This document shows, piece after piece, positions 7,231 through 14,146 of a stretch of 14,868 nucleotides of DNA; positions within the stretch are counted from its first letter, which is position 1; each line of letters begins with the position of its first letter. The position numbers were made by a program, and so were the translations under genes. Source of the DNA: JANNHP01 sp031404455 (GTDB lineage Bacteria; Planctomycetota; JAJSAM01; JAJVHW01); NCBI GenBank assembly GCA_031404455.1, contig JANNHP010000163.1, positions 1 through 14,868 of the forward strand, given 5' to 3'. The notes beneath the pieces were generated by a model. It ran no database searches and had not been told where the DNA came from. It saw only the letters and a list, made by a program, of their open reading frames with translations.

Positions 7231-10150
7231 AGCGCGCGAGGGAGTCGACGATCGCGAACCGCGCCGTCGAGGCGAGGCTCGCCGTGTAGTCCGCGCCGGA
7301 GACGACGGAGACCTCCAGCGTCTCCGCGTCTTCGCGGAACGGGTCGTTCGCGACCTCGACCGGCACCTTCACGGACTTCTTCCTCGCGGGAAACGTCACG
7401 GAGCCGAGGAGCTGGACGCAGTCCACCCCGTTCTCCGCAGTGCCTCCGACGCTGTAGGCGACGGTCAGCGGCGCCGAGGTGTCGCCGCTGCGCGCGAACG
7501 TGAGGGCGCCCTTCTTCTTCGGCTTCTTCTCGAGGAGCTTCTTCGGCGACGCCTTGACGCTCACGGTCGGCAGGGCGACGGTGTCGGCGGCGGCCGTCGC
7601 CACCCACTTCGTGCCCGACTTCGCGACGTCGAACTGCGCACCGGGCGCGAGACCCCGCACGGCCACCGACGCGAAGTCGCCGGTGACGGTGCCGTTCGCC
7701 TGCAGCACTTCGAACGGGTCGCCGGCGCGAGGTGCGAATCCGTTGCGGAACTGGAGGACGAGTGTGCCGCCGAGCGTGGTGTCGCCCGTGACGACGAGCC
7801 GGCTCGCCTCGGGCCCCGCGGCCTCGGCGAGGACGACTCCCGTCGGCCCGACCACGAGATCGCCGTCGATCGTCAGCGTGCCGCCGACGGGCGGCGCGGG
7901 CTTCGCACCGGGTGCGCCCTTCGCCGGCCGCGCGAGGATCGAGATCCCGGCACTGATGGTGCCGTCCAGCTCCAGCGCTCCGCCGACCGTCACCGTCCCG
8001 GCGCCCAAGAGCGAGCTGCTCGGCGAAACGCTCAGCGTTCCGCCGACGGTGAGCGTCGCGGGCGGCTTCAGTTCCACTCGTCCGCCGGCTGGATGCTGAC
8101 CCACGACGAGGTCACCGAGCACGCGGCACTCCGCGGCGACGACAGAGGCGGAACCGTCGCCGATCGAGAGGTGCCCCCCCGAGAACGGACTCGGCGCCGG
8201 ACCGAGGATCGCAGACCCGCACGTCATCTGCGCCCCCGGCTCGACGAAGATGCCGCCGAGGTGCCCGGGGCCTCCGAGGATCAGCGTTGCGCCGACCGTC
8301 AGGGTCGAACGCAGCCCGGTGGCGATGTCCGAGCCGCTGACGTACGCGAACGATCCGTCGACCTGCATCTCGTCGCTCACGGTCAGCACCGCGCCGCCGG
8401 TGACGTGCAGGTCCGCGAGGAACCCCAGCTCGAGGCTCCGGCAGATGAGGGCGGACGGCCTGACGCTGACGATCGCGACTCCCTCGACACGGCACTCCCC
8501 GCGCGAGGACGCGCCGACCGTGACGTCCTCCACGCTCGCCGAGCACCCGTCCGCGACGCGGAGTTCGCCGGGACCGCCGTTCCCGACGACGACGTCGCCC
8601 CCGACCCACTCGGACGCGGGCTCGGCCCTGTTGGTCGACCGCACGTTCACCAGCCCTCGACCGGACGGGGAGTTGCCGATGCTGACGTTCCCGCTCGTCC
8701 AGCGCGCGTCGACGGCCAGATCGACGGTGCCCTCTCCGATGATCCCCACGTCCACGTCGCCGGATGTCCAGGTCGCCCCGTCGCCGAACACCTGCACGTA
8801 GCCGCGCTCGCCCCCTTCCCCGATGGCGGCGGGCCCGCTCGTGAGGCGAGCGCCGAGGTTGACGCCCAGTTCCGCCGAGTCCGTCCCCCCTGCGCCGCCG
8901 ACCACGAGCGTCCCGAGGCAGTTCCAGACCGTGTTCGGACCGTCGAGGTCGACGAGCACGTAGCCGAAGCGCTGGTCGCCCAGAGTGGCGTGCTGCGACG
9001 TGAGATGGCAATCCTCGAGAGTTAGGCTGGCTCCACCGTCCACGAGGAACGACGGATCCGCGAGGGACGTGGCGGTCAGCGTGAGGTCCGCGTGGGCGAA
9101 TCTCACACGGCCGGACCGCTGCCGATGGCGCTCCCACGTCGTCGCAGGGCCGAGCGCCTTCGTCGCCGTCGCGAAGTCCACCGTGTAGGTGCCGCTGCGG
9201 TCGAAGACGGCGGTCTCGTTGCGAGTCACTCCGTCATCGGTCGGGACGAACGGCGGCTCCCAGTTCGACACCGCGGCGAGGGTGCCGTTACGGGGTTTCT
9301 TCCACCGGATCTCGTCCGTCGGTTCGTCCGCCGACAACTCGAGGGACACGCTCCACGACGCGCGGCCCTCGGGTCCCGACTGCGTCAACTGCGCGACCAT
9401 GCTCAGCGAGACGAAGCCCGGCTGGAAGACGCCCGCGAGGTGCAGCGACTGCGTGCCCGGCCCGCTGGAGTGGGCGCTATGGGCGGAACCGCGGGGCTCG
9501 ACGCGCAACTGCCGATTCCCGTCCGGAAGCCCCAGCGGGTCGGCCCCCGAGATCGTGAACACGACGTCCCCGCTGCCGAAGACGCCGTCGTCGGGATCGG
9601 CCGAGACGGCCGCGGTGAGGCTGTAGCGGCAGGGCCGTGCGATCTGGATGTTGACGGTCACGTCCGAGAACCCGGTGGGGAACGCTGCCATCAGGGCGTT
9701 GTCCGGGATCCTCGTCTTGCGGCACACGAGGTTCGCCGACGACGCGACGCTGACCGTGTCCGCGGTCGCCGCCACTGTCGTGTGCTGGCTCACGTCCGAG
9801 GACCCCGAGAACTTCCCGATCACCCCGTCGACCGGTCTCGTCGGATCGAAGCCGTGCGTCAGATCGTCGAGCAGGATCGTCGGACCGCCCGGGTCCTCCG
9901 CGAACGACTTCACGCGCTCGTCAAACGCGGTGACGCCGGGCTGCGCGGACCTGTCGGTCGCGCGGAGGTCGTCCGCCACTGTGCGGATGTTCCGCGACGG
10001 GTCGATGGCCTTCGAGATGGAGACGCGGCTCTCGATCCGCGGGAACGCCGCTGCGCTCGTGATCGCCGCAGGGTCGGCGGCAGCGGCTCGCGGCGGGCCG
10101 CCGCCGGATACGACGAGGCCGAGCACTACGGCAACGAGCAGGCGCCTCAT
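7229..10150 (-). CDS. Secreted beta-solenoid protein with T5SS/PEP-CTERM-type repeats and a C-terminal Calx-beta domain
   Basis: A 973-residue exported protein. GGAGG lies seven bases ahead of the ATG. The signal peptide is MRRLLVAVVLGLVVSGGGPP, with cleavage near AAA|AD (about residue 24). The N-terminal ~280 residues are beta-rich without a recognised family. From about 300 to 720 there are repeated Gly/Val/Asp units such as 'TLVVGGAGGTDSAELGV', 'VDVGIIGEGTVDLAVDARWT' and 'VVVGNGGPGELRVADGC', like the T5SS/PEP-CTERM-associated repeat. These are expected to stack as a parallel beta-solenoid. Further units ('LTIDGDLVVGPTGVVLAEAA', 'GDPFEVLQANGTVTGDFASV') resemble autotransporter passenger ends. 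The last ~110 residues form a Calx-beta domain ('PLTVAYSVGGTAENGVDC', 'DAETLEVSVVSGADY'), a fold that can bind calcium. There is no PEP-CTERM anchor and no beta-barrel. A surface or matrix role is likely; its ligand is unknown. Confidence 0.85.
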   Translation of the reverse strand: MRRLLVAVVLGLVVSGGGPPRAAAADPAAITSAAAFPRIESRVSISKAIDPSRNIRTVADDLRATDRSAQPGVTAFDERVKSFAEDPGGPTILLDDLTHGFDPTRPVDGVIGKFSGSSDVSQHTTVAATADTVSVASSANLVCRKTRIPDNALMAAFPTGFSDVTVNIQIARPCRYSLTAAVSADPDDGVFGSGDVVFTISGADPLGLPDGNRQLRVEPRGSAHSAHSSGPGTQSLHLAGVFQPGFVSLSMVAQLTQSGPEGRASWSVSLELSADEPTDEIRWKKPRNGTLAAVSNWEPPFVPTDDGVTRNETAVFDRSGTYTVDFATATKALGPATTWERHRQRSGRVRFAHADLTLTATSLADPSFLVDGGASLTLEDCHLTSQHATLGDQRFGYVLVDLDGPNTVWNCLGTLVVGGAGGTDSAELGVNLGARLTSGPAAIGEGGERGYVQVFGDGATWTSGDVDVGIIGEGTVDLAVDARWTSGNVSIGNSPSGRGLVNVRSTNRAEPASEWVGGDVVVGNGGPGELRVADGCSASVEDVTVGASSRGECRVEGVAIVSVRPSALICRSLELGFLADLHVTGGAVLTVSDEMQVDGSFAYVSGSDIATGLRSTLTVGATLILGGPGHLGGIFVEPGAQMTCGSAILGPAPSPFSGGHLSIGDGSASVVAAECRVLGDLVVGQHPAGGRVELKPPATLTVGGTLSVSPSSSLLGAGTVTVGGALELDGTISAGISILARPAKGAPGAKPAPPVGGTLTIDGDLVVGPTGVVLAEAAGPEASRLVVTGDTTLGGTLVLQFRNGFAPRAGDPFEVLQANGTVTGDFASVAVRGLAPGAQFDVAKSGTKWVATAAADTVALPTVSVKASPKKLLEKKPKKKGALTFARSGDTSAPLTVAYSVGGTAENGVDCVQLLGSVTFPARKKSVKVPVEVANDPFREDAETLEVSVVSGADYTASLASTARFAIVDSLAR

Positions 10151-10351
10151 GACGTCACCTCCGGCACGGAACGTCCGCGGAGTTCGCCGCGGAGCCTATC
10201 GGGCGCAGGATGCACCCGCAATGGGTGTGTTCTCGCGGCTCAGGCGCTTGTTCTCCGGCGCCGACGCGCGGTCTTCCCCAGAGAGCTGCGACACCGATTC
10301 GTCAAGCAGACGCCTCGCCTCCGCGAAGTGCGTCCGCTCTCCGCTCAGCCC
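10151..10351 (-). other. Intergenic region with a coding-like remnant
   Basis: No complete gene lies in these 201 bases. Directly after the stop of the truncated HEAT gene, the same minus-strand frame stays open for 51 codons (10351 to the TAG at 10198-10196). It reads a plausible helical, charged sequence ('THFAEARRLLDESVSQLSGE') with G/C at most third positions. It has no usable start, so it may be the 3' remnant of a lost gene. Closer to the 10150 start, TTGCGG and TAGGCT are 17 bases apart and could form a weak promoter. CACCC/GGGTG form a five-base hairpin around 10213-10227. Confidence 0.35.
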
Positions 10352-10741
10352 CTACTTCTTCCAGTCCTTCGGCACATCCGGCGGCGGTTCGCCCTCGGCG
10401 GGGTGCGGCAGGAAGCGGAGCGGGGCGTCGTCGTAGCCGGGCGGGTTCGCGCCGTTGAGCTTCTGCTGCGCGGACTCGAGCGCGCTCCGCACTTTCCAGT
10501 CGCGCATCGTCAGTCCCTCGCGGAGCTTCGCGAACTCGGCGGCGAGAGTCTTGTCCTGCGAGTACCCGAGCGCCCAGATGGCCGCCGAGCGCAGGTTCTG
10601 CGAGTCGCCCTGGACGACGATCTTGCGCAACTCCGTCTTCACCGCGGTCTCGGCCGCCCACGGCGCGATCGCGACCGCGGCGTGTCCGCGGGCGCCGTCG
10701 CGCGGCGACATCGGGAACGAGGGGAAGAGGATGTTCGTCAT
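10352..10741 (-). CDS. Truncated HEAT-repeat paralogue (C-terminal fragment) behind the HNH gene
   Basis: A 129-residue frame whose last ~117 residues ('DGARGHAAVAIAPW' to 'PKDWKK') copy the C-terminus of the thioredoxin/HEAT protein at 12605-13927. By hand I count about 24 nucleotide differences in ~352 bases and eight amino-acid differences, with no indel and no frameshift. The first ~12 residues (MTNILFPSFPMS) are new sequence. The ATG overlaps the HNH stop as ATGA, so translation could be coupled; there is no good ribosome binding site of its own. It lacks the signal peptide and thioredoxin domain of the parent, so any product would be cytoplasmic. It may be a pseudogene that is merely still open, or a short HEAT protein adopted by the cassette. 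The near-intact frame and several silent changes mildly favour continued constraint. Confidence 0.6.
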   Translation of the reverse strand: MTNILFPSFPMSPRDGARGHAAVAIAPWAAETAVKTELRKIVVQGDSQNLRSAAIWALGYSQDKTLAAEFAKLREGLTMRDWKVRSALESAQQKLNGANPPGYDDAPLRFLPHPAEGEPPPDVPKDWKK

Positions 10742-11151
10742 GGCGGAGGATGCCGCCCACGCAGCGCTTCCTCGGCGCGGATCGCAACGATGAGCGGGCG
10801 GTTCATCCGAAGCGCCGCGACGGTCGCCCGCCCGGTGGGCGTGACTCCGACGACGCGGGTCCCCGTCCATCGGAAGTGCGTGTCCCACCGTTGACGCCGT
10901 GGATGGAACAGCGGCACGGCGCGCCGCGTCGTCGGGTCGGTCGCCGAACGCCGAGCCTCCTTGCGCAGTGAGCACGAGACACACGCGAGAGCGAGGTTCC
11001 CTGCAGCGGTCGGACCGTCTGCCGCCACCGGCACGACGTGATCGACGTGAAATGTCGCCTCCTGCCCCTCCTGCGCGAGGCCGCAGTACTCGCAATGCGA
11101 TCCGGCGCGCGCGACGACGAGCGCGCGGAGCCGCCGCGGGACGATCGTCAC
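10738..11151 (-). CDS. HNH endonuclease
   Basis: A 137-residue HNH nuclease, expected to bind one structural zinc and use a His-metal finger to cut nucleic acid. The GTG start overlaps the stop of the upstream small gene (GTGA), so translation is coupled. The zinc ligands are the pairs C20-x2-C23 and C57-x2-C60. The catalytic part is 'FHVDHVVPVAADGPTAAGNL', with Asp37-His38 and Asn52. The C-terminal 'PLFHPRRQRWDTHFRW' and 'VGVTPTGRATVAALRMN' blocks are typical of a family of stand-alone HNH proteins found beside a short leader protein in cyanobacteria and planctomycetes. This is family recollection, not a search. Its target is unknown. The next frame begins inside its stop codon. An upstream in-frame extension exists but runs through the small gene and has no start signal. 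Confidence 0.92.
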   Translation of the reverse strand: MTIVPRRLRALVVARAGSHCEYCGLAQEGQEATFHVDHVVPVAADGPTAAGNLALACVSCSLRKEARRSATDPTTRRAVPLFHPRRQRWDTHFRWTGTRVVGVTPTGRATVAALRMNRPLIVAIRAEEALRGRHPPP

Positions 11152-11381
11152 GACGTCTTGGACCGCCTGGACGAGCCCTGGCCGGCCCGCAGGCGAAGCA
11201 GTGCGAGCATCTCCGCGAGTTCCACGAGGCCCTCCGCCTCCTGGCGCTCCGCCTTGCTCAGGCGCTGGCCGCCGTCCTGACGCTCGAGAAGTTGCTTGAG
11301 TCGCTCGTCGACGCCGGGCGGCAGGCGGAAGCCCGCCATGTCGTCCGGGATCAGCAGTTCGAGCGCGACGGTCTGCGACAT
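11148..11381 (-). CDS. Small helical protein paired with the HNH endonuclease
   Basis: A 77-residue protein starting at ATG 11381, with GAGG seven bases upstream. The first part is a short beta segment, 'MSQTVALELLIPDDMAGFRL', like an antitoxin-style strand. The second is helical: 'LKQLLERQDGGQRLSKAERQ' and 'EGLVELAEMLALLRLRAGQG'. It overlaps the HNH gene by four bases. The 'L..AER.E.EGLVEL..ML.LLRL.A' pattern is the one I associate with the short protein that precedes this type of HNH gene in other genomes. It could be an antitoxin-like partner, DNA-binding subunit or regulator; none of these can be shown from sequence alone. A candidate extended -10 promoter lies about 40 bases upstream. 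An upstream in-frame ATG (11495) would extend it through the dead tail region without a ribosome binding site, and was not used. Confidence 0.85.
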   Translation of the reverse strand: MSQTVALELLIPDDMAGFRLPPGVDERLKQLLERQDGGQRLSKAERQEAEGLVELAEMLALLRLRAGQGSSRRSKTS

Positions 11382-11414
11382 GGTGTGTCCTCGGAGGGGC
11401 GCGGGTACGCCGCG

Positions 11415-11423
11415 ATCGTAGCA
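11415..11423 (-). promoter_or_regulatory. Candidate extended -10 promoter of the small-protein/HNH cassette
   Basis: On the minus strand TGCTACGAT matches an extended -10 (TGnTAnnAT). Transcription would begin near 11408, giving a leader of about 27 bases with GAGG in front of the ATG at 11381. No -35 is recognisable, as expected for an extended -10. If real, the cassette is transcribed independently of the metallopeptidase operon. Confidence 0.4.
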
Positions 11424-11481
11424 CGCCGCAGGACGGCGGAGCGGGGGACGACCGTCCCGTTGCGCGCTCCCAGAGGCGCCG

Positions 11482-11568
11482 CTACTTCTTCCCACAGTCC
11501 TTCGGAATGTCCGGCGGCGGCTCGCCCTCGGCGGGGTGCGGGAGGAATCGGCGCGGGGCGTCGTCGTA
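11482..11568 (-). pseudogene. Dead 87-nt copy of the HEAT gene tail
   Basis: Read on the minus strand this gives YDDAPRRFLPHPAEGEPPPD followed by IPKDCGKK and a stop, clearly the last ~28 residues of the thioredoxin/HEAT protein. There is a three-base insertion that turns DWKK into DCGKK. A TAG lies in frame just upstream, at about 11574-11576, and no start is available, so it cannot be expressed. It is mosaic: 'PAEG' matches the truncated copy at 10352, while 'PPDIP' and the adjoining bases match the full gene at 12605. The remaining bases, 11382-11481 and 11569-11639, hold only the cassette promoter and leader and nothing else I can name. Confidence 0.8.
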
Positions 11569-11639
11569 TTCCCGCTACGGGACCCGCAGGTGCTCAGGTC
11601 ACGCCCGTTCCCGAAGGAGAGGGCGAGGGCGGGTCCGTG

Positions 11640-12596
11640 TCAGGAGCGCGAACGGTCCTCGTCCGCGGCGTCCCACGTCGCCGGGGCCGGCGTCCAGTCG
11701 CCGGGCCCCAGGAACTGCGTGACGAGTCCGGCGAGGCCTCGCCCGTAGACCGCCGCCGCCGCTGCCTCTCCCGCGTCGTCGTGGTGCGCGCGCAGGACGA
11801 ACTCGCGGAAGCGTGCGTAGTCGTGGGACAGCGCCTTCACCGCCATTCGCGCGAGTTGGTACGTCAGACGGCTCGCGTCGTCGGGACGATGGACCGCCGC
11901 GCCGGACCAGAACTCCTGAATGCCGCCCCCGCCCCACACAGCCCGGTGATCATCCAGTTCCTCTGCGCTCACCGTGAGCCGAGAGTCGCGCATCACAGCG
12001 TCCTCGACGGTCGACGCCAGTCCCTCGTCGAGCCACGCGGGGATCGGCAAGTGGGCGACGAGGTCATGCGTGAGCTCGTGCGCGATCGTGCGCTCGACGA
12101 ACAACACGTCGGTCCCGTGGGCGACGAAGTGGCCGTAGCCCCAGCCGGCGCCGGCGAACGCGTGCGAGACGCGGACGCCGCCGCTGGCGGCGAACTGGCC
12201 TTCCGGTGGGTAGAAGTGCGCGATGTACGAGTAGTAGGCCTCGATGTCGGCGAGCACGATGGCGACCGCCTTGCCGGAGCCCCCGTCGTCGGCGATGCCG
12301 GGCAGGAGTTCGCCCATGATGCGCGCGAGCGTTCGCTCGAGGAACGCGGCGAGGTTCTCCGTCGTCTTCTCCGGGAACGACACAAGCAGGAGGAAGTGCT
12401 CCGACTCGTGAACGCCGTACGCGCCGCCAAGCGCGTCGCGCGTGGCCGTGAGCCATTCGCGCGCGGCGGCGGTCCACGCGTCGTTCCGCGCCGTCTCAGG
12501 GACGACTTCCTCGATGCGCGGCGCGACGGCGTCCCAGTCCACCCGCGGGAAGTCTTGGGACCGGTCCAGGTGTCCCTCGATCCACCGCCGCTCCAC
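11640..12596 (-). CDS. HExxH zinc metallopeptidase-like protein (gluzincin / peptidase-MA type)
   Basis: A 318-residue protein with the zinc site H173-E174-L175-T176-H177 in 'IAHELTHDLVAHLPIPAWLD', followed by Glu191 in 'LDEGLAS', 13 residues after the second His. This HExxH...E spacing is that of gluzincins such as the peptidase-MA-like group, where Glu174 is the catalytic base. The N-terminal half contains 'HFLLLVSFPEKTTENLAAFL' and 'AVAIVLADIEAYYSYIAHFY', as in peptidase-MA-like proteins. There is no signal peptide from the chosen start, which is unusual beside an exported partner. The GTG start lies eight bases after the TAG of the HEAT gene and has AGGGGG five bases upstream, so translation is probably coupled. 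The open frame continues far upstream through the HEAT gene, but that part is antiframe. Substrate unknown; the upstream thioredoxin/HEAT protein is the obvious candidate partner. Confidence 0.85.
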   Translation of the reverse strand: MERRWIEGHLDRSQDFPRVDWDAVAPRIEEVVPETARNDAWTAAAREWLTATRDALGGAYGVHESEHFLLLVSFPEKTTENLAAFLERTLARIMGELLPGIADDGGSGKAVAIVLADIEAYYSYIAHFYPPEGQFAASGGVRVSHAFAGAGWGYGHFVAHGTDVLFVERTIAHELTHDLVAHLPIPAWLDEGLASTVEDAVMRDSRLTVSAEELDDHRAVWGGGGIQEFWSGAAVHRPDDASRLTYQLARMAVKALSHDYARFREFVLRAHHDDAGEAAAAAVYGRGLAGLVTQFLGPGDWTPAPATWDAADEDRSRS

Positions 12597-12604
12597 GCGA
12601 CCCC

Positions 12605-13927
12605 CTACTTCTTCCAGTCCTTCGGGATGTCCGGCGGCGGCTCGCCAAGGGCGGGGTGCGGCAGGAATCGGAGCGGGGCGTCGTCGTAGCCGGGCGGGTC
12701 GCCGCCGGAGAGCTTCTGCTGCGCGGACTCGAGCGCCATGCGGACCTTCCAGTCGCGCATCGTCAGTCCCTCGCGGAGCTTCGCGAACTCGGCGGCGAGA
12801 GTCTTGTCCTGCGAGTACCCGAGCGCCCAGATGGCCGCCGAGCGCAGGTTCTGCGAGTCGCCCTGGACGACGATCTTCCGCAGTTCCGTCTTCACCGCCG
12901 CCTCGGACGCCCACGGCGCGATCGCGACCGCGGCGTGTCCGCGGGCGCCGTCGCCGGAGGTCGAGATGGCCTTCAGCAGCAGCTTTTCGACCCGCGGGTC
13001 TTTCGCCGGGCGGACGCCGAGCGCGCCGAGCGCGCGGTACATCTCGCCGCGGGCGCGGTCGTCCTTCTCCCGCGCGGCCTGCGCTAGGAGCGGCGCGAGG
13101 CTCTCCTCGGGCGCAAGCTTCTCGAGCGCGTGCGCGACCTGCACGCGCACGTCGGGCTGCTTGTCTCCGAGTCCCGCCTGCCCGAGCTTGCGCCGCTCCG
13201 GCGTCGCGGCGCCGACGAACGCCGCCCAGACCGCGCCCGCCACTCCCGGCGCGGTGGACGTCGTCTTCGCGAGCTTGACGAGCCGTTCGTCGATCGCGGG
13301 ATCGTTCGCGGCGACGAGTTCCGCGAGCGCGATCTCGCGCACGGCGGCGATCGGGTCCGACGCGCGCTCGATGCGTCCGTCCACCGTGTCCCACTTGGCG
13401 AGCCGGTCCGGCGTGCACAGCGCGGTGGCCCGCGTCATCAGCGCGGCGAGAGTCGGCGCGTCCATGGTCCAGATGCGCTGGAAGAGGATCTTGCCCGCCG
13501 GCGAGACGAAGATGTGCCGCGGGCTCTCGACGTCGTCCTTCGGGCCGCGCCCGAGCCAGTCGTGGCGCACGACCTTCTCGATGGCCTGGTGCTGCGCGCA
13601 CGTGACGCTCCCGAATCGCGCGCAGACCGGACCCTTCGCCTCGCGCTTCGTCGGGTGCTGGAAGAGCGACGCCATGGCGACCACGCAGTGCTTCGCCGCC
13701 TCGTGGAACTCGGGACTGGTGTAGACCTCGTCCACCATCTGCTGGTTGCCGCGCTCCTTGTCCATGTTGAGCACGACCATCAGCGCCTGTCCCTTGGCCT
13801 TGGCGTCGGCGAGCCCCGCCTCGATCGACTCGGCCCACGCCGGGTGCGCGGCGGTTTGCTGCGCCGCCGCGGGACCGCCGGTCGCGAGCGCCGCAGCCAG
13901 GAAGGACAGGGTCAAGAGTCGCCGCAC
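12605..13927 (-). CDS. Secreted thioredoxin-fold/HEAT-repeat protein
   Basis: A 440-residue exported protein. The start is GTG at 13927 with GAGGTGA seven bases upstream, directly followed by the signal peptide (MRRLLTLSFLAAALATGGPA, cleavage near AAA|QQ, residue 22). Residues about 28-165 resemble a thioredoxin-like fold ('ADAKAKGQALMVVLNMDKER', 'PRHIFVSPAGKILFQRIW') but lack a CxxC at the usual position. Cysteines occur instead at C-x7-C in 'VCARFGSVTCAQ', so redox activity is doubtful. Residues about 175-400 are HEAT-like helical repeats ('VRVQVAHALEKLAPEESL', 'LRSAAIWALGYSQDKTLA'). The end is Pro-rich and basic ('GEPPPDIPKDWKK'). An in-frame ATG at 14089 would put 54 residues ahead of the signal peptide and was rejected. 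It heads a probable operon with the metallopeptidase. Its 3' end is duplicated twice downstream. Confidence 0.88.
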   Translation of the reverse strand: MRRLLTLSFLAAALATGGPAAAQQTAAHPAWAESIEAGLADAKAKGQALMVVLNMDKERGNQQMVDEVYTSPEFHEAAKHCVVAMASLFQHPTKREAKGPVCARFGSVTCAQHQAIEKVVRHDWLGRGPKDDVESPRHIFVSPAGKILFQRIWTMDAPTLAALMTRATALCTPDRLAKWDTVDGRIERASDPIAAVREIALAELVAANDPAIDERLVKLAKTTSTAPGVAGAVWAAFVGAATPERRKLGQAGLGDKQPDVRVQVAHALEKLAPEESLAPLLAQAAREKDDRARGEMYRALGALGVRPAKDPRVEKLLLKAISTSGDGARGHAAVAIAPWASEAAVKTELRKIVVQGDSQNLRSAAIWALGYSQDKTLAAEFAKLREGLTMRDWKVRMALESAQQKLSGGDPPGYDDAPLRFLPHPALGEPPPDIPKDWKK

Positions 13928-13952
13928 GCGGTCACCTCGTTTCGGGTGGCGA

Positions 13953-14004
13953 GGAGTGTAGCGACGTCCTACCGTGCCAGGCCCGGTTCGGCGGCTCAGC
14001 CGCT
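13953..14004 (-). promoter_or_regulatory. Conserved upstream element, copy 2 (candidate promoter/operator)
   Basis: This is the second copy of the element at 7179-7230, here ending about 26 bases before the GTG of the thioredoxin/HEAT gene. It contains the near-palindrome GCGGCTGAGCCGC, then CGAACCGGGCCTGGCACGG. TACACT (13960-13955) is a reasonable -10 and would give a leader of about 20 bases. A related half-site, CGAACCTGGGCC, lies just upstream at 14012-14023. No -35 is visible at normal spacing. Confidence 0.45.
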
Positions 14005-14113
14005 TCACTTCGGCCCAGGTTCGCCGACCGGCCGGCGGATGAAATGCCGCGCCAGGAACGCGTCGTCGGGCACACGATCGAGGTCGCACCCAGGAAGCCG
14101 GCGGACCGTTCCC

Positions 14114-14146
14114 GGCACGGAGTGTCGCGGATCCGTCCGCCGTGCC
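14114..14146 (-). terminator. Possible hairpin directly after the histidine kinase stop
   Basis: GGCACGG and CCGTGCC (14114-14120 and 14140-14146) form a perfect seven-base stem around a 19-base loop, abutting the TGA of the kinase gene. An overlapping alternative pairs GGCGGAC (14100-14106) with GTCCGCC (14135-14141). There is no T-tract, so intrinsic termination is doubtful. In such GC-rich DNA a chance stem is possible. Confidence 0.25.

Noticed and set aside
7229..7400. PEP-CTERM or autotransporter anchor at the end of the beta-solenoid protein
   Set aside because: The protein ends in a Calx-beta domain with no PEP motif, no terminal hydrophobic helix with a basic tail, and no beta-barrel.
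10738..11424. 228-residue form of the HNH protein
   Set aside because: The N-terminal extension is the wrong frame of the small upstream gene. GTG at 11151 gives the compact family length and a GTGA overlap.
11640..13838. 732-residue form of the metallopeptidase
   Set aside because: The added part is an out-of-frame reading of the HEAT gene. Only the part from GTG 12596 has peptidase features.
12605..14089. Longer 494-residue form of the thioredoxin/HEAT protein
   Set aside because: The extra 54 residues precede the signal peptide and run through the candidate promoter element. The GTG at 13927 has a proper ribosome binding site.
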